Shown here: piece by piece, positions 34,008 to 44,982 of the stretch | Position numbering within the stretch: position 1 is the stretch's first letter | Layout: each line of letters starts with the position of its first letter | Assembly (NCBI GenBank): GCA_029582165.1 | Contig: CM055870.1 | Span: 40,821,013 to 40,885,012, forward strand | Source: Portulaca oleracea | Lineage: Eukaryota > Streptophyta > Magnoliopsida > Caryophyllales > Portulacaceae | Reading direction: 5' to 3' | Length of the DNA stretch: 64,000 nucleotides | Notes under the pieces: model-generated | Seen by the model: only the letters and a program-made list of their open reading frames with translations | Databases searched by the model: none | Told to the model about the DNA's origin: nothing | Made by a program: the position numbers and the translations under genes

Positions 34008-34839
34008 TATATATTGGAAGCAAATACAGTTCATTCCAAGGAGTATTTTATTTTTCCTTGATCGTTTTCTATATCTTATTGAATGAGTGAAAAGGCTTTT
34101 TCTAATATTTAAAAAAAACTATAGTGAAAAGGGCAACCTATAACAATGCTTAAAATATATTCAACTTTGAAATTATATTCCCAAAATTGTGCAAATAATT
34201 TAGAACAATAAATAAGTCAAAGAAAACAATAAATCATAGTGTGAACCGGTAAAACCAAAATTATGATAATGAAACCGAATACCGTAACTTATTGGTTATG
34301 ACTTAGAGCTAAATAATTGTACCCAATCGACAGCTTTGAACAAAATACGTGAGTTTTTGGTATATTAGATTATTTGCGTTAAAGCTAACTATTAAATAAT
34401 ATGTTGGCATACAGATTATTTGAGGTGAGGCGATAGAGTTATTGGTATATTAGATGTGTTTTATGTCTTTACCTGCACTCCATTGCGATTTATCATGATA
34501 ATTTTATTCTTGGAGAGATGTGTTTCATCTGAATTAACCATGTCCATCCTTACCAAAAAAAATTGCAAAAATACATTGCTGAGGTGTTCTTTTTTTCCCC
34601 AAAAAACTCACAGTTTTAGATAGTACCGCAATGATTTTTCATGTAAAGCTCACGGTTCGATACGATCAGTCGTGTTCTCATGAAACATACGTGATGTCCC
34701 ATAGTGATACTCCAAATGGCCCGATTTTGGATAATATTGGAAAATATTAATGCGAATTCATTACAAATGTAATAATGCAATATGTAAGTATGCTTGTAAT
34801 CATATCATTTTCCACTATGACTATGACTCTAGGTCCATC
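34008..34839. other. Spacer, nothing recognised
   Basis: AT-rich DNA with no coding frame and no recognised repeat partner. Confidence 0.4.
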
Positions 34840-35602
34840 TAGTTATTAATTGATGTCCATCGGCATGTTAATTGATGTCCACAGGCCTGTTAATTGATCG
34901 TCATATGTGTCTTAGTATGCTTTAGTATCGTTTTGCCAATATGCTTTATCATAAATGTCCTCGTTCATGTTAATTGATGTTATTGTCTATCTAGTAGTTA
35001 TTTGAAGTCCTTGTGCACGAACAATGTTGGAAGTCGAGTTAGTGCATTTCCGTACCTATGCTTGTAATATGATACTTCCATGAAATCTGACTATTAATGG
35101 ATGTCTATATGTTTATTACATAATGTTCATAGGTTTATTAATTGATGTCCATCTATTTGGTAACTGACATTCATTAATTGATGTTCATATGTGTATTAAT
35201 ATGCTTGGTACTCAATGTCCTTGCTAATTTTGTTACAAATGTCTCAACATCTATTACTTGATGTCCATCTAGTAATTATGTGATGTCCCCGCGTATGAAG
35301 GTTGTTTGAAGCTGATGTTAGTGTAATTTCATATGTCTACTTGTAATAAGATGCTTAAGCAAAAATATGATCGTTACTTGATGTCCATCTATTTATTAAT
35401 TAATGTCCATCTATTTATTAATTGATGTCCATATGTGTATTAATATGCTTGGTACTCACAATGCTCTTGCTATTTTAGCTCTGATATTTTTTTCCTAGTT
35501 ATGTTGATGTCACCCCAAATAAACTAGAACATATGTATAGTGTCTACATAAGGAATATGCTATTTGTCATTGTGTAATTCATGTATATATTTTTTTTCTA
35601 TA

Positions 35603-36140
35603 GAGTAACAAAGGACTGAACAATGATGAGAGTGTTTGGGATGCAGTTGGCACAATCCTGCTGGAAATTTTAAATTGTGATTGCGACGGAGTCCGAGTTT
35701 CTAGTCTGCTCCTAGTGCATGGTTCGGGAACTGCAACTAGGTTTGGGGAAGATGCTGAGGCATATTCAACATTTCGAGCCCACAATTAACACAAGTTCCA
35801 CCCATATCGCCAGACACTCTGTATTGTATGATTAAGAGTCATGGAAGACTTAAAAAAAAGTCTAGAAGAGTTGTCTTTGAAATTAGAAAATGATGGTGCC
35901 CAATGCGACAACTAGAATGTCTTACAGTACCTCTCCAGTTATATTTTCAACTTAATTTGTTAGTGATGAAGTAAAAGAGTCTAAATTGTTGACATCATGT
36001 CTAGTACGACCCCCCCTCCCTTTCCCCAAAAGAAGTCATCAATGGAAGGCTGAATGGCATGTTTCAGATGGGATAATCAAAGGAGGAAGAACCATATACT
36101 TGATCCTATCCAAACGAGGGGCATCAAACTTTTGATAGAG
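35603..36140 (+). pseudogene. Unrecognised coding-like scraps, plus strand
   Basis: From 35603 a frame is open for about 60 codons (SNKGLNNDESVWDAV...FGEDAEAYSTFRAHN). Further on, near 36060-36115, a frame gives CFRWDNQRRKNHILDP, which closely matches CFRLDSQRRKKHVLDP on the minus strand near 37250. The match between two opposed, diverged copies suggests a real ancestral coding segment. I do not recognise the family. Confidence 0.35.
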
Positions 36141-36473
36141 ATAGCTTTAAGTTGCAATTTAAAAAATATATGCATTTAGTGTTCTTGCGTTGTGAAATAG
36201 ATAATCCAATAAGTCTGATGTAAATTGTGAGTTGGTGTAAACAATACAACTAGTTTGATGTAATTATACAATAATTTTATCACTTCATTATCCTTTTTTT
36301 TAAAAAATATGTGGCCGTGAATTTGAGTCCAATACGATGGTGGACATTAGCTAATCAGGTCGAGGACATCAACTATGAAACAGAAGGACATCAAGAACAT
36401 CTAGAATGTGATCATCAAAAGAACTAAAAAGGACACAAAATTGTATTCAAGATGGGTTGTAAGTTGCAATTCA

Positions 36474-36478
<5 letters not shown>

Positions 36479-36535
<57 letters not shown>

Positions 36536-36561
36536 ATATATATATATATATATATATATAA
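36479..36561. repeat. (TA)n microsatellite
   Basis: About 40 TA units with one interruption (TATCTATA) near 36533. Confidence 0.95.
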
Positions 36562-37074
36562 TTATTTTGGTGTATGGAATAGATAATTGAAAGAGTATGA
36601 CATAGGTTTGACAGATAAATAAGGTTTCGGGTTCAAAGCGACGGTGGTCATCAAGTAATATGCTTGGGAGCGTTACTACACTGCAGGACATCAGAAGCAT
36701 CTGCAATGTTGATCGCAAGAATAACTAGCTAGAAAAATATTATAATTGTATTCGCATTCCAGTTGATCTTGATAGATAATTTAAGGAGTATAATATAGTT
36801 TACTAATAAATAAGTGAACGGGTTCGAATGCAATATGATAATCGACATCAAGAAATATGGTCGATGGCACCAATTACTCTTGGGGGGGGGGCATCAATCA
36901 AAATTTAATCACAACCCATGAAATGACTATACATAGCCAAGTAAAGAAAATCTAACACAATCATTATGTTAAAATGCTCGATGATCTAAGTGTGTTCGAA
37001 ATACATAAAGTGACACAAAAAAAACCCGCAGAAATCAATAAGGTGTGTCCACTAAAACTAAATTTGTCGCACTA

Positions 37075-37265
37075 CAACATAGGCTATTCATTTGTGTAGA
37101 AAAATAAAGTTGCCACCCAGTTCCTTTTGCAAATAGGCGTGGCGGCTAGCAGATAATTTTGAAGAATCATCAGGAACATTTGTAGGGGCAAACTCAGTGG
37201 CAAGAACATTGGGATCAAGCACATGCTTCTTCCTCCTCTGGGAATCCAATCTGAAACATGTCATT
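37075..37265 (-). pseudogene. Unrecognised C-terminal exon-like segment, minus strand
   Basis: The minus-strand reading is open from about 37265 to a TGA or TAG near 37080. It runs CFRLDSQRRKKHVLDP, then NVLATEFAPTNVPDDSSKL, then HAYLQKELGGNFIFLHK. It is basic at its start and ends naturally. It may be the last exon of a gene or transposase whose other exons are lost in the repeat region. Three short ATG..GT exon-like segments (ATGGAGGATTC(A/G)AGGTATG) lie upstream near 38575, 38700 and 38810. No function is proposed. Confidence 0.35.
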
Positions 37266-38560
37266 CTGCATTCGCGGTGGTGACTTGGGGGGGGGGCATC
37301 ACAAACAAAAGGAGATCAATTAATAAGCAGATGGATATCAAGTAACAATAATACTTTCGCATAAACATCTAATTACAAGCAAACATACGGAAATGCACTA
37401 ACATTAGCTTCAAACATTCTTCATACACAAGGACATCACATAACTACTATGTGGACGTCAAGTAACGGGCATTAGGACATTGAGTATCAAACATATTAAT
37501 ACATATATGGACACCAATTAATAAATATAAATTAGAAAATAGATGAACATCAATATATAAACATATAAACATCAATTACAGTGATATTTCGCCGAAGCAT
37601 CTGATTATAAGCACACACATGAAAATGCACTAACATCGACTTCAAACATTAGTCATACGTAAGGACATCAAATAACTACCAGATGGACATCAATTAACAT
37701 GAATGGGGACATTTTTAAAAAAGCATATTGGAAAAAGATACTAATGCACATATGCACATCAATTAACAGGCTAGTGGACATCAATTAACAGGTTGATAGA
37801 TGTCGATTAACATGTATGTGAACATACAAAAAATAACTCAATGGACATCACGCATATTATAGACAACAAGCAGCATATAGATGGACAACAGTTAGTAGAC
37901 ATATGTACATCAATCAAAAGTTCATGGAAAACAATTAATATGCATATGGACAATTAATTATTAATAAATAGATGGACAATACTTACTAACAGATGGACAA
38001 CAATTACTACACAAATAGACATGAATGCATAGGCAGATCCACACTAGTTGCAAAACAGATGCACTTGAGGTACCATTCGTGTCGAACAAAGTTTCTTTAT
38101 GTATCGAAACTTATAGACTCCATTAACACGTTTCCCATGACAAAGCATATTAATATGCACCTAGATCATAAAAAAAACAAATTGATGGACATCAAACATA
38201 TTACTATGTATGTGGACATCAGCAAAGAATATTATGGACAACAATCAATATACACATGGACAAGATTTGGTAGACAGACATGAACATCAATTCACAAGGT
38301 TATGGACAACAATGAATATGCAGATGGACAATTGATTAATAAATGGATGAACATATAGCTGATTGCCACAGGATAATAAATAGAAGCACTTTAAGTACCA
38401 GCCGAGTAGAACAAGATTTCCGCCTGTAACAAATTTATGGACAAAAACCATCGTAGTTCGACTAAAACATAACTCAAAAATTAAAATAAACATGATAAAT
38501 CTCCATTGGATTGCAATAAAATGAACAAACACATCTAAGATACCATGAAGTCCATCGAAT

Positions 38561-39147
38561 TACCTTAGAACATCCATTGTATCATCTATGGATGCCGACC
38601 GAAAACAGAGTATTTGACTGAAACTCAACCAAAATTAAATGGGTTTCAAAAAAAAAAAAAACTCATCAGATGAAATTGGGTCTGTGAACATAACATACCT
38701 CGAATCCTCCATTGTAGAATCCATTGTATGGTTCCTTGACTGCATATAATCATACTTTTAATACAAGAAAAAAAAAATAGACCGTATAAAATCATACCTT
38801 GAATCCTCCATCATAAAAAAAAGTCGATCGAGATAGATTGAGGCAAATATGGTTTATAGAATTCAAGCACCCTAATTTTGCAGTGTGTGTGTGAGTCTTT
38901 ATTCAATGAATGGAGAATTTTGGAGAGTGTGGTTTTACTGGCTGCATTAACGACAATCCCTATAGGTAAAGAGATTTAGCGCGATTCCGCATTTTTTTCC
39001 TCACCCAAATAAAAGCCCCAGTCACGTGAGACACATAAAAGAAAAGGAAAAGTGATTGAAATAGCGCAGCCGTTGATTGCAAGATGAATGAATCAGATTT
39101 ACACTACTTACATGCTCACATAAGCTCAATGTTTATGTGAACCATTC

Positions 39148-39150
<3 letters not shown>
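38561..39150. other. Spacer left of the retrotransposon array
   Basis: AT-rich DNA with A-runs (38649-38661) and no supported gene. Short ATG-initiated pieces on the minus strand near 38575-38815 are mentioned with the repeat region. Confidence 0.4.

Positions 39151-39222
<72 letters not shown>
39151..39222. repeat. (TA)n microsatellite at the array boundary
   Basis: TA repeat interrupted once (TATGCATA near 39180). It directly abuts the first LTR, so the chromovirus appears to have inserted into or beside it. Confidence 0.95.
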
Positions 39223-39226
<4 letters not shown>

Positions 39227-39593
39227 AAACCCCGAAAAATCCAAAGATGTTGACCGTGACGTCGTTAGTAAATTAGGTTTGACTTCATTATTTATTATTC
39301 GTTTGTGTTTATTTTTGCTAACACTTGAGCTCGTAGGATCGTGAGAGACTAACAAGGGTATATCGGTAATTTCGTGGGTTTAGTATTATTAGTTTTACTC
39401 TATTTTAGTATTAATATTAATATTATTGTGTTATATGATTAATTATGTGAATATTAATTGCTATGTGATTACTATTAATATTATTATTAGTATTATTATT
39501 AGTTTGTTTTTAGAAAAATCAGATTTTAATTGTTTTAGTGTTGGGTTGGGCTAGGAGTAAGAATAGACTAATTGGGCCATAATTATGTGTTAG

Positions 39594-39600
39594 TATAAAA
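39594..39600 (+). promoter_or_regulatory. TATA box of LTR1
   Basis: TATAAAAACCCCTCCCTCTCTCC: a TATA box followed by a CT-rich start region, the same in LTR2 (49012-49018) and LTR3 (60423-60429). ATTGGGCCATAA lies about 25 bp upstream. Confidence 0.65.
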
Positions 39601-41888
39601 ACCCCTCCCTCTCTCCCTAAAACCCTAATAAAACCAAACCCTAACCCTACACCCCTCTCTTCCTCTCTCTCTCTCGTGTGTCTCGCGCCACTCCACCACA
39701 TCGCCGCACCGCTGCCGACACCACCGTGACCACCGCAACCACCATCACCGTTCTCTTTTTCTCCTTCTCTCTCTCTCGAGCTCTCTTCTCGCTCCTCCGC
39801 TCGATCGCTCGCTGCGCGCCTCCACCGCCAGTGCTACCGACTCACGCTCGCCGCGCGCAACACTTGTCGTCGGCCGGCGACACACCGACCGAAAAGACGC
39901 GTAGTTTGTGGAAGTTGCCGTCCAAGCCAATGACCACCTCCGACGAGTATCCACGCTCGACCGCCGCCGCCTCGACCGCCGTCCCCTACCGCCGCCGCAC
40001 TTTTGATCGCGGAAAGAAACCGTGCCCTAAACCCTAACGTAAAACCCTATTATTTCTTTCTTTGAAACTTTTCTTTTTCTTTCTTTGTTTTTGATTATTA
40101 TCATTATTATTGTATTATTATTATGCTTTCTTTTATTAAATCTTGTAATTTGGGTAATTAAGGGTGTAAAATTGTTAAGTTGTTGTTTGTAACTAATTTG
40201 TTCTTGTATTGTTTTTATTTACATGTAATTTGTCTAATTCTTTATATGTAATCTTTATGTTCTAAATTGGTGTATTAGGGTTTGTAATAATTGTGGTGAA
40301 ATTATTAATGTTCAATTGGTTGATATACTTTGTTTTCTTGTTAATCATGTTTAGGGTTTTTTGATAACAATATTATTGTATGCACGAATTCTTAAAGTTT
40401 GACTATTTAGATTAATTCTCGAATCGTTATGTTCTTTATTTCAATCATGCTTAAGGTTAGTCTTGTTAATAAGTTAGGTTGATTGAATTACTAAAGTTCG
40501 ATTCTTGTTTATTAATTCTTGGTTCTTGATTAAATCTTGTAAAAGAGATTAGTAGTTCAAATACTATATGTACTTTATTTTTTATTCACATGTTCTTTAA
40601 GTTCTTTCTTGAATCTTGATTAAGAAATTCGTATTTTATAATTACCCATGTTGTGATTCATATAGGTCAAGCATGATTAGGGTGTTTGGTTATCAAAGTT
40701 TTATCTTTGTTTTATTAAGCAAGTAATGACATGTTTCTTTGGGTTGTGATATGTTATGTCATGATTAATGTTGTGCGTAATCAAGTTAAATTGATTAAAG
40801 TTGGTTCTAGTAAGTTTTAATTATAGATATTATGAAATATGGACCTTGGGATGGGTTAGGTTGAAGACTTTTAACCTTAGTCACTGTTTTAGGCCCAAAT
40901 TAGAACCCCGGGACCGAATGGTGAAAGTTAGAACCGAATTTATAATTTTAAATAAGAACCGGGATGGGGACAGTTTCGTTAGTGTCTAAAGATCGGCTCA
41001 CCACGGTCAGTGTAGTTGTCTTTTGATCAAACCCTTTGAACTGGAGGTTCCCTTAGATGTTAGCTTTAATAGGAATTTTAGTGACCGGACTTTGGAATTT
41101 TATAATTCGAGTTATACCCCGATTACCAGACCTAGGTCAGATCTGGACAGTTTAGGAAGATGACGGTTTTTGAGGATCTTAAAGCGTGTGTTGGGTCTCG
41201 AGTTCACTTAAGAGTTTTAGTAGACATCACGAGGTTTTCGAAAAGTCCAAAATCAGACCCATAGGATGTCGGGAAGTCAAGTTACGACCCTTTTTATGTG
41301 GATGCTGTAATCTATCTTGTTATGTGAAATTGTTAATGAATGTGTTGTTGATTGAAAAGTTTTATTTGGTACTATTATGCGATTACTTGGAATGTCTTAG
41401 GTAATTTAAAGTGTAAATTCATGATTGATAGGAATCTATAGGGTTTCTACGGGAGGGTTAGTTAGAAGGTAGTTAATACTAACTTCGAAGAGCGCGTTTT
41501 GATTAGAATAATTATTCTATTTTAGGCCCAAGCTAACTCGCGTTGTTAGTGAGCTCAAGTGTGTTCGTTTTGCTGTGAAGTGAAGCTAACCAGGTAATGT
41601 CTATGCTCTAATCCCCACTGGGATGCTCTTTAAATGTGTTTTAATGTTTTCTAATCTGTTTTGAGAATTGCATCCCGAAAAGGGACTTTTGTTGAAATGT
41701 GACCATCTATTTTGGATAACGTTTTGTATTTGTTGTGTTGATTTATGAGTTGAGAAATTGTGATGGTCTTTTATAAGTAGTTTTGTTATTAGTTTTGATA
41801 ACCTGGGTTGGGTTTGACTTGAGAGTTGTGAGCTGAGTTTGAATAATATACTAATAACTCAAGTGAAACATTAAGCGGGTTTGTTCTT

Positions 41889-42080
41889 TGATGCCTTTGG
41901 TAGGCGGTTACTTTAATGCCTTTGGTAGGCGGTTACTTTGATGCCTTTGGTAGGCGATTTTTGATGTCTTTGGTAGGCGATTATTGATGCCTTTGGTAGG
42001 CGATTATTGTATTTATGCCTTTGGTAGGCGGTTATCTTTGATGCCTTTGGTAGGCGAATGTTTGATGCCTTTGGTAGGCG
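41889..42080. repeat. LTR minisatellite, eight units of ATGCCTTTGGTAGGCG
   Basis: Eight copies of a 16-bp core with spacers of 4-12 bp (GGTTACTTTG, ATTATTG and others). Identical arrays are at 51358-51551 in LTR2 and 62793-62988 in LTR3. GCCTTTGGTAGGC is itself an imperfect palindrome (GCC...GGC). Confidence 0.92.
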
Positions 42081-42588
42081 ATGTTACTTTATGGGATTTG
42101 ATATCCCGCCCGCATAATAAAATATGAATTGGTTGGGTTGAGGAAAACAGTTGTAAGGGTTAAAGGTTTGTGAAATGGTTTGACTCGTTCCCTCTCCCTC
42201 AAATGAAATGAAATTAGCTTAACTTGTTTTTAACGTTAGGGGTAGACATTATTGAGATTTCCCCCTCATTTTTGAAATGTTTTGTTTTCAGGTGATGATC
42301 AATATGCTGGAGACGGGAATTAGATGTGAGGACGACATGTCTAGAAGTCGTTAATTTTGTTATGCTTCTTTTTGAAAGACTTGAAGTTAGTTTGAGGTTT
42401 ATTTCTAAGTATGAGTTTGTTAGTTGGTTGCCGTTGACAGACAATCGTTGTTTTCCTTCTTGCCTTGTATTCCTTCGGGGATACGGCAGTGACGCCCAAT
42501 AAGAGTTTGAGTCTTCCGCTAAATTTTGTCTGTTAACGTTAGTTTGACTTTGACTTTTTGATAATTGAATTTCTGGGGCGTTACAGAA

Positions 42589-42600
42589 TGGTATCAGAGC
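42589..42600 (+). other. Primer binding site, unit 1 (initiator Met-tRNA)
   Basis: TGGTATCAGAGC, three bases after the LTR end, the canonical form. Confidence 0.85.
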
Positions 42601-42767
42601 TCTGGGTTGCGGCCTAGTAGCTCCCCAGAGTCCTTTAGGTTTAGTTGGACCCTAGGAAGCTAAGTCGGAGTGATGAGCGTAGGATGGGAAGAGGGTTTAT
42701 GCTTTCCTATTATCACGTGATTATGTCTTTAATTTCCTATGTTGCTAATATGTTCTAACCCTGTAGG

Positions 42768-43436
42768 ATGGCTCAACGCATACACTGTTATCATCACCCC
42801 ACCCCGTGTTTTCACCGTTATACTCCCGTTCCCCCCAAGGAGAAATTGGGAACTCATATGATAAACTTCTACGACGAGATTGACAAGTACACCAAAGGCG
42901 TTCCGAACTCATGCCTTCGTGGTAACGATGAGAGTCGGGGGAACGCATTTTTGCTCACGCTTCGGGACGACCCTCGGTGGGGCCATACTGTACCATTATT
43001 GCTACCACCCCCTCTCCCGGTTGAGGAGTATCCCCACCCGTGTTGTTGCTGTAAGAGGTACCGAGTGGGGTCAGAGCACCGAATTCCTGAAGTCTTCGAT
43101 TAGATTGCCAGGATTTGGAAGCGTGATGTGGAAGAAGTTCAAGTGAACCCAGCCCCAGCACCTGTCATGGACATGGATCCCGAGGGTGACCTAGAGGAAG
43201 ATCCAGAGGAGGATTCTGTGGAGGATTCCGTGGAGGATTCTGAGCCCGAGGTGACCTCTGGAGTTACAGTTGCACCTGCAGATGAGCCTGAACAGGAGAC
43301 CGAACCCGAGGATGAGGTTATGGTGGACTGGGAGACAGGAGAAGACCCCGAAGAGAACTCGGGGGATGAGTCTAATGATCCAGATTGGACTCCGATCGCA
43401 GCTAGGAAGAACCCTCTGTGTAGGAGGATCATATGA
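42768..43436 (+). pseudogene. ORF-X, extra ORF upstream of gag, unit 1 (one nonsense codon)
   Basis: Same length (669 nt) and frame as the intact copy at 52238-52906. Codon 112 is TAG at 43102-43104 where the other copies have GAG. Other differences are few: Arg for Gln at residue 57, Pro for Leu at 174, and silent changes. There are no indels, although gag and pol of the same unit contain many. The product is not recognised; see the unit 2 entry. Confidence 0.6.
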
Positions 43437-43842
43437 GTGGGACAGTAATAGTAGTATTAGGATTGGTTGCTGTAACTTATTTATGCATGGTTAGTTTGAT
43501 TGTGATATGTCCCTAAGTGTGGTGTGCTGTTTCTTTGCGTGATAACCACAATATAGGGGATAGATTTACATACTACGACGCTGGTGTGCAAGTATTATAA
43601 GTAATAGTCTTGATTTTAGAGGTGATAGTATATATCTTCTTGTTTCTTTTTAAATGATGCGCGATGAAAGAGCATGTGGAATATGATGCTATTACCTGGG
43701 CTTATCTGTTGAAGTATGTTGCAGTTTTGTATCTGCTTAGAACTTTTATGAGATAGCTGGATTGAATAGTCCCTCCTTAGAATTGGTGATTTACGCTGTA
43801 AGATTAAACCTTAAGTAGTCTAAATCGACCCTTTGAACCAGG

Positions 43843-44982
43843 ATGTCGGACATGAACGGTTCTCAACCCAACCACGGTAATCGGGAGCGCCCGCAAGCTG
43901 CAGCCGAACAGCGCCCTCAAACCGCGACTGAACTGCGTCAGCGTCTTCCTCACCTGATATCAGGGCCGAGTACAACAGCACCAGGGAATGACCTTGCTAG
44001 CCTACTGATGATTGAGATGCTTAACAAGCACGAGGATCTACTGAAGAGGGTGGTGGATCGACAAGGAGGAGAAAGGGAAAATGATCCCTCCGCTCTTCTC
44101 CAAAGGTTCAATAGCTTTAACCCGCCCGCTTATACAGGGGTAGCTGATCCCAACGTCTTTGAAGATTGGGTTAGGGAGATTGAAAAGATCTTCGACACAA
44201 CCCGTTGTCCCGAGGAGCTACGGGTGGATTTTACTGCATACCACCTGAAGGAGGAGGCCGATCTATGGTGGGCCAGTGTAAAGGAGATACGAACCGAACC
44301 GGGTTTTGATTGGAACAATTTTAAGGTTGTGCTGAAAGATCGGTTCTATCCTATGTCCCTTCAAAAGACGAAGGAAAAGGAATTCATGGATTTACGCCAA
44401 GGAGAGCGAAGCGTACTCGCTTACTCTACTACGTTCACCGAACTATCTCGGTTTGCACCTGCCCTTGTGTCTAGTGAGCAAATGAGGATGGATCGTTTCT
44501 GGGATGGATTGAACTGCAAGATTCAGGATCGTATGTCATCACGTGACTTCACTTCCTACCAGAGCATGCTTAATGTTGCTCTCACCGTGGAGAGAGTAAT
44601 GCACGATATGGAACGACAACTTGGCATATAGGGGCATAAGAGGAAAGAGCAACCCCGTTTCAACCCACCTCAACCCTACCAAGAGAAGAGGTTCCGCCCT
44701 AATAATTGGCAGGGAAATCAGTCTTCGGGGCGTAGGCCACCGTATGTCCCGATATGCAAGGTCTGTGGACGACCGGGCCATTACCCTCGGGATTGTAAAG
44801 TAAGAAATATGCGAGGAGGATGCTTTAACTGTGGAAGTCTCCAACATCATGTACGCCAGTGCCCTCAACAGCCTTCGGGGGGCCATAATGGTGGAAACAA
44901 TGGAAATGGCGGGAACAATGGAAACAATTGGAATCGGAGAGCCCCGCAGTCAACATATCAAAATCGGGGAGGCTATAATTGA
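43843..44982 (+). pseudogene. gag, unit 1
   Basis: Starts MSDMNGSQPNHGNRER. The retrotransposon gag domain (capsid-like) spans about residues 95-215: FEDWVREIEKIFDTTRCP, then DLWWASVKEIR, then MSLQKTKEKEFMDLRQGE. Two CX2CX4HX4C zinc knuckles follow (44757-44798 and 44820-44861), the nucleocapsid part that binds RNA. A TAG at 44629-44631 (CAG in unit 2) cuts the frame after residue 262, before the knuckles. The frame then closes at the TGA 44980-44982 that all copies share at the gag-pol junction. Confidence 0.85.

Larger units (their letters stand above)
34840..38560. repeat. Unclassified inverted and tandem repeat region (GATGTCC / GGACATC)
   Basis: On the left (34840-35480) the plus strand has many TTGATGTCCATCT..TTAATTGATGTCC motifs. 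On the right (37300-38350) the same sequence is inverted (AGATGGACATCAATTAA). Long blocks pair: 34840-35100 with about 37560-37830, and 35150-35400 with about 37320-37530. The left side holds two tandem units of about 250 bp. The far right (37880-38560) has two tandem units of about 340 bp with GGACAACAATTA. Between the arms lie diverged tandem units (36290-36870) and two coding-like scraps. It looks like a foldback transposon or two opposed copies of one element; the superfamily is not recognised. Confidence 0.55.
39223..42585 (+). repeat. LTR1 of the chromovirus array, 3363 bp
   Basis: TGTAAAACCCCG...GGGGCGTTACA. U3 runs to about 39620, with the TATA box TATAAAA at 39594-39600. It is followed by a CT-rich, then Pro/Ala/Thr-codon-rich GC stretch (39650-40040) and a long AT-rich R/U5. 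An eight-copy minisatellite lies at 41889-42080. It differs from LTR2 and LTR3 in patches, for example near 41308. Confidence 0.92.

Noticed and set aside
36408..36718. Tyr/Ile repeat proteins on both strands
   Set aside because: They are translations of a (TA)n microsatellite.
37068..37080. CACTACAACAT as a possible CACTA terminus
   Set aside because: No subterminal repeats next to it and no opposite end. It lies at the stop-codon side of a coding-like segment, so chance is more likely.
41889..42080. Regular short repeats that could be mistaken for a CRISPR array
   Set aside because: Units are 16 bp with 4-12-bp low-complexity spacers, inside a plant LTR and repeated in three LTRs. It is a minisatellite.
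42586..42610. Possible tRNA-like sequence at GAATGGTATCAGAGCTC
   Set aside because: Only the 12 bases complementary to a tRNA 3' end are present. It is a primer binding site and has no cloverleaf.
43139..43432. 97-codon open frame antisense to ORF-X (also 52609-52902)
   Set aside because: Its Ser/Gly-rich translation is the mirror of the acidic GAG/GAT-rich sense codons. No start context or independent conservation was seen.
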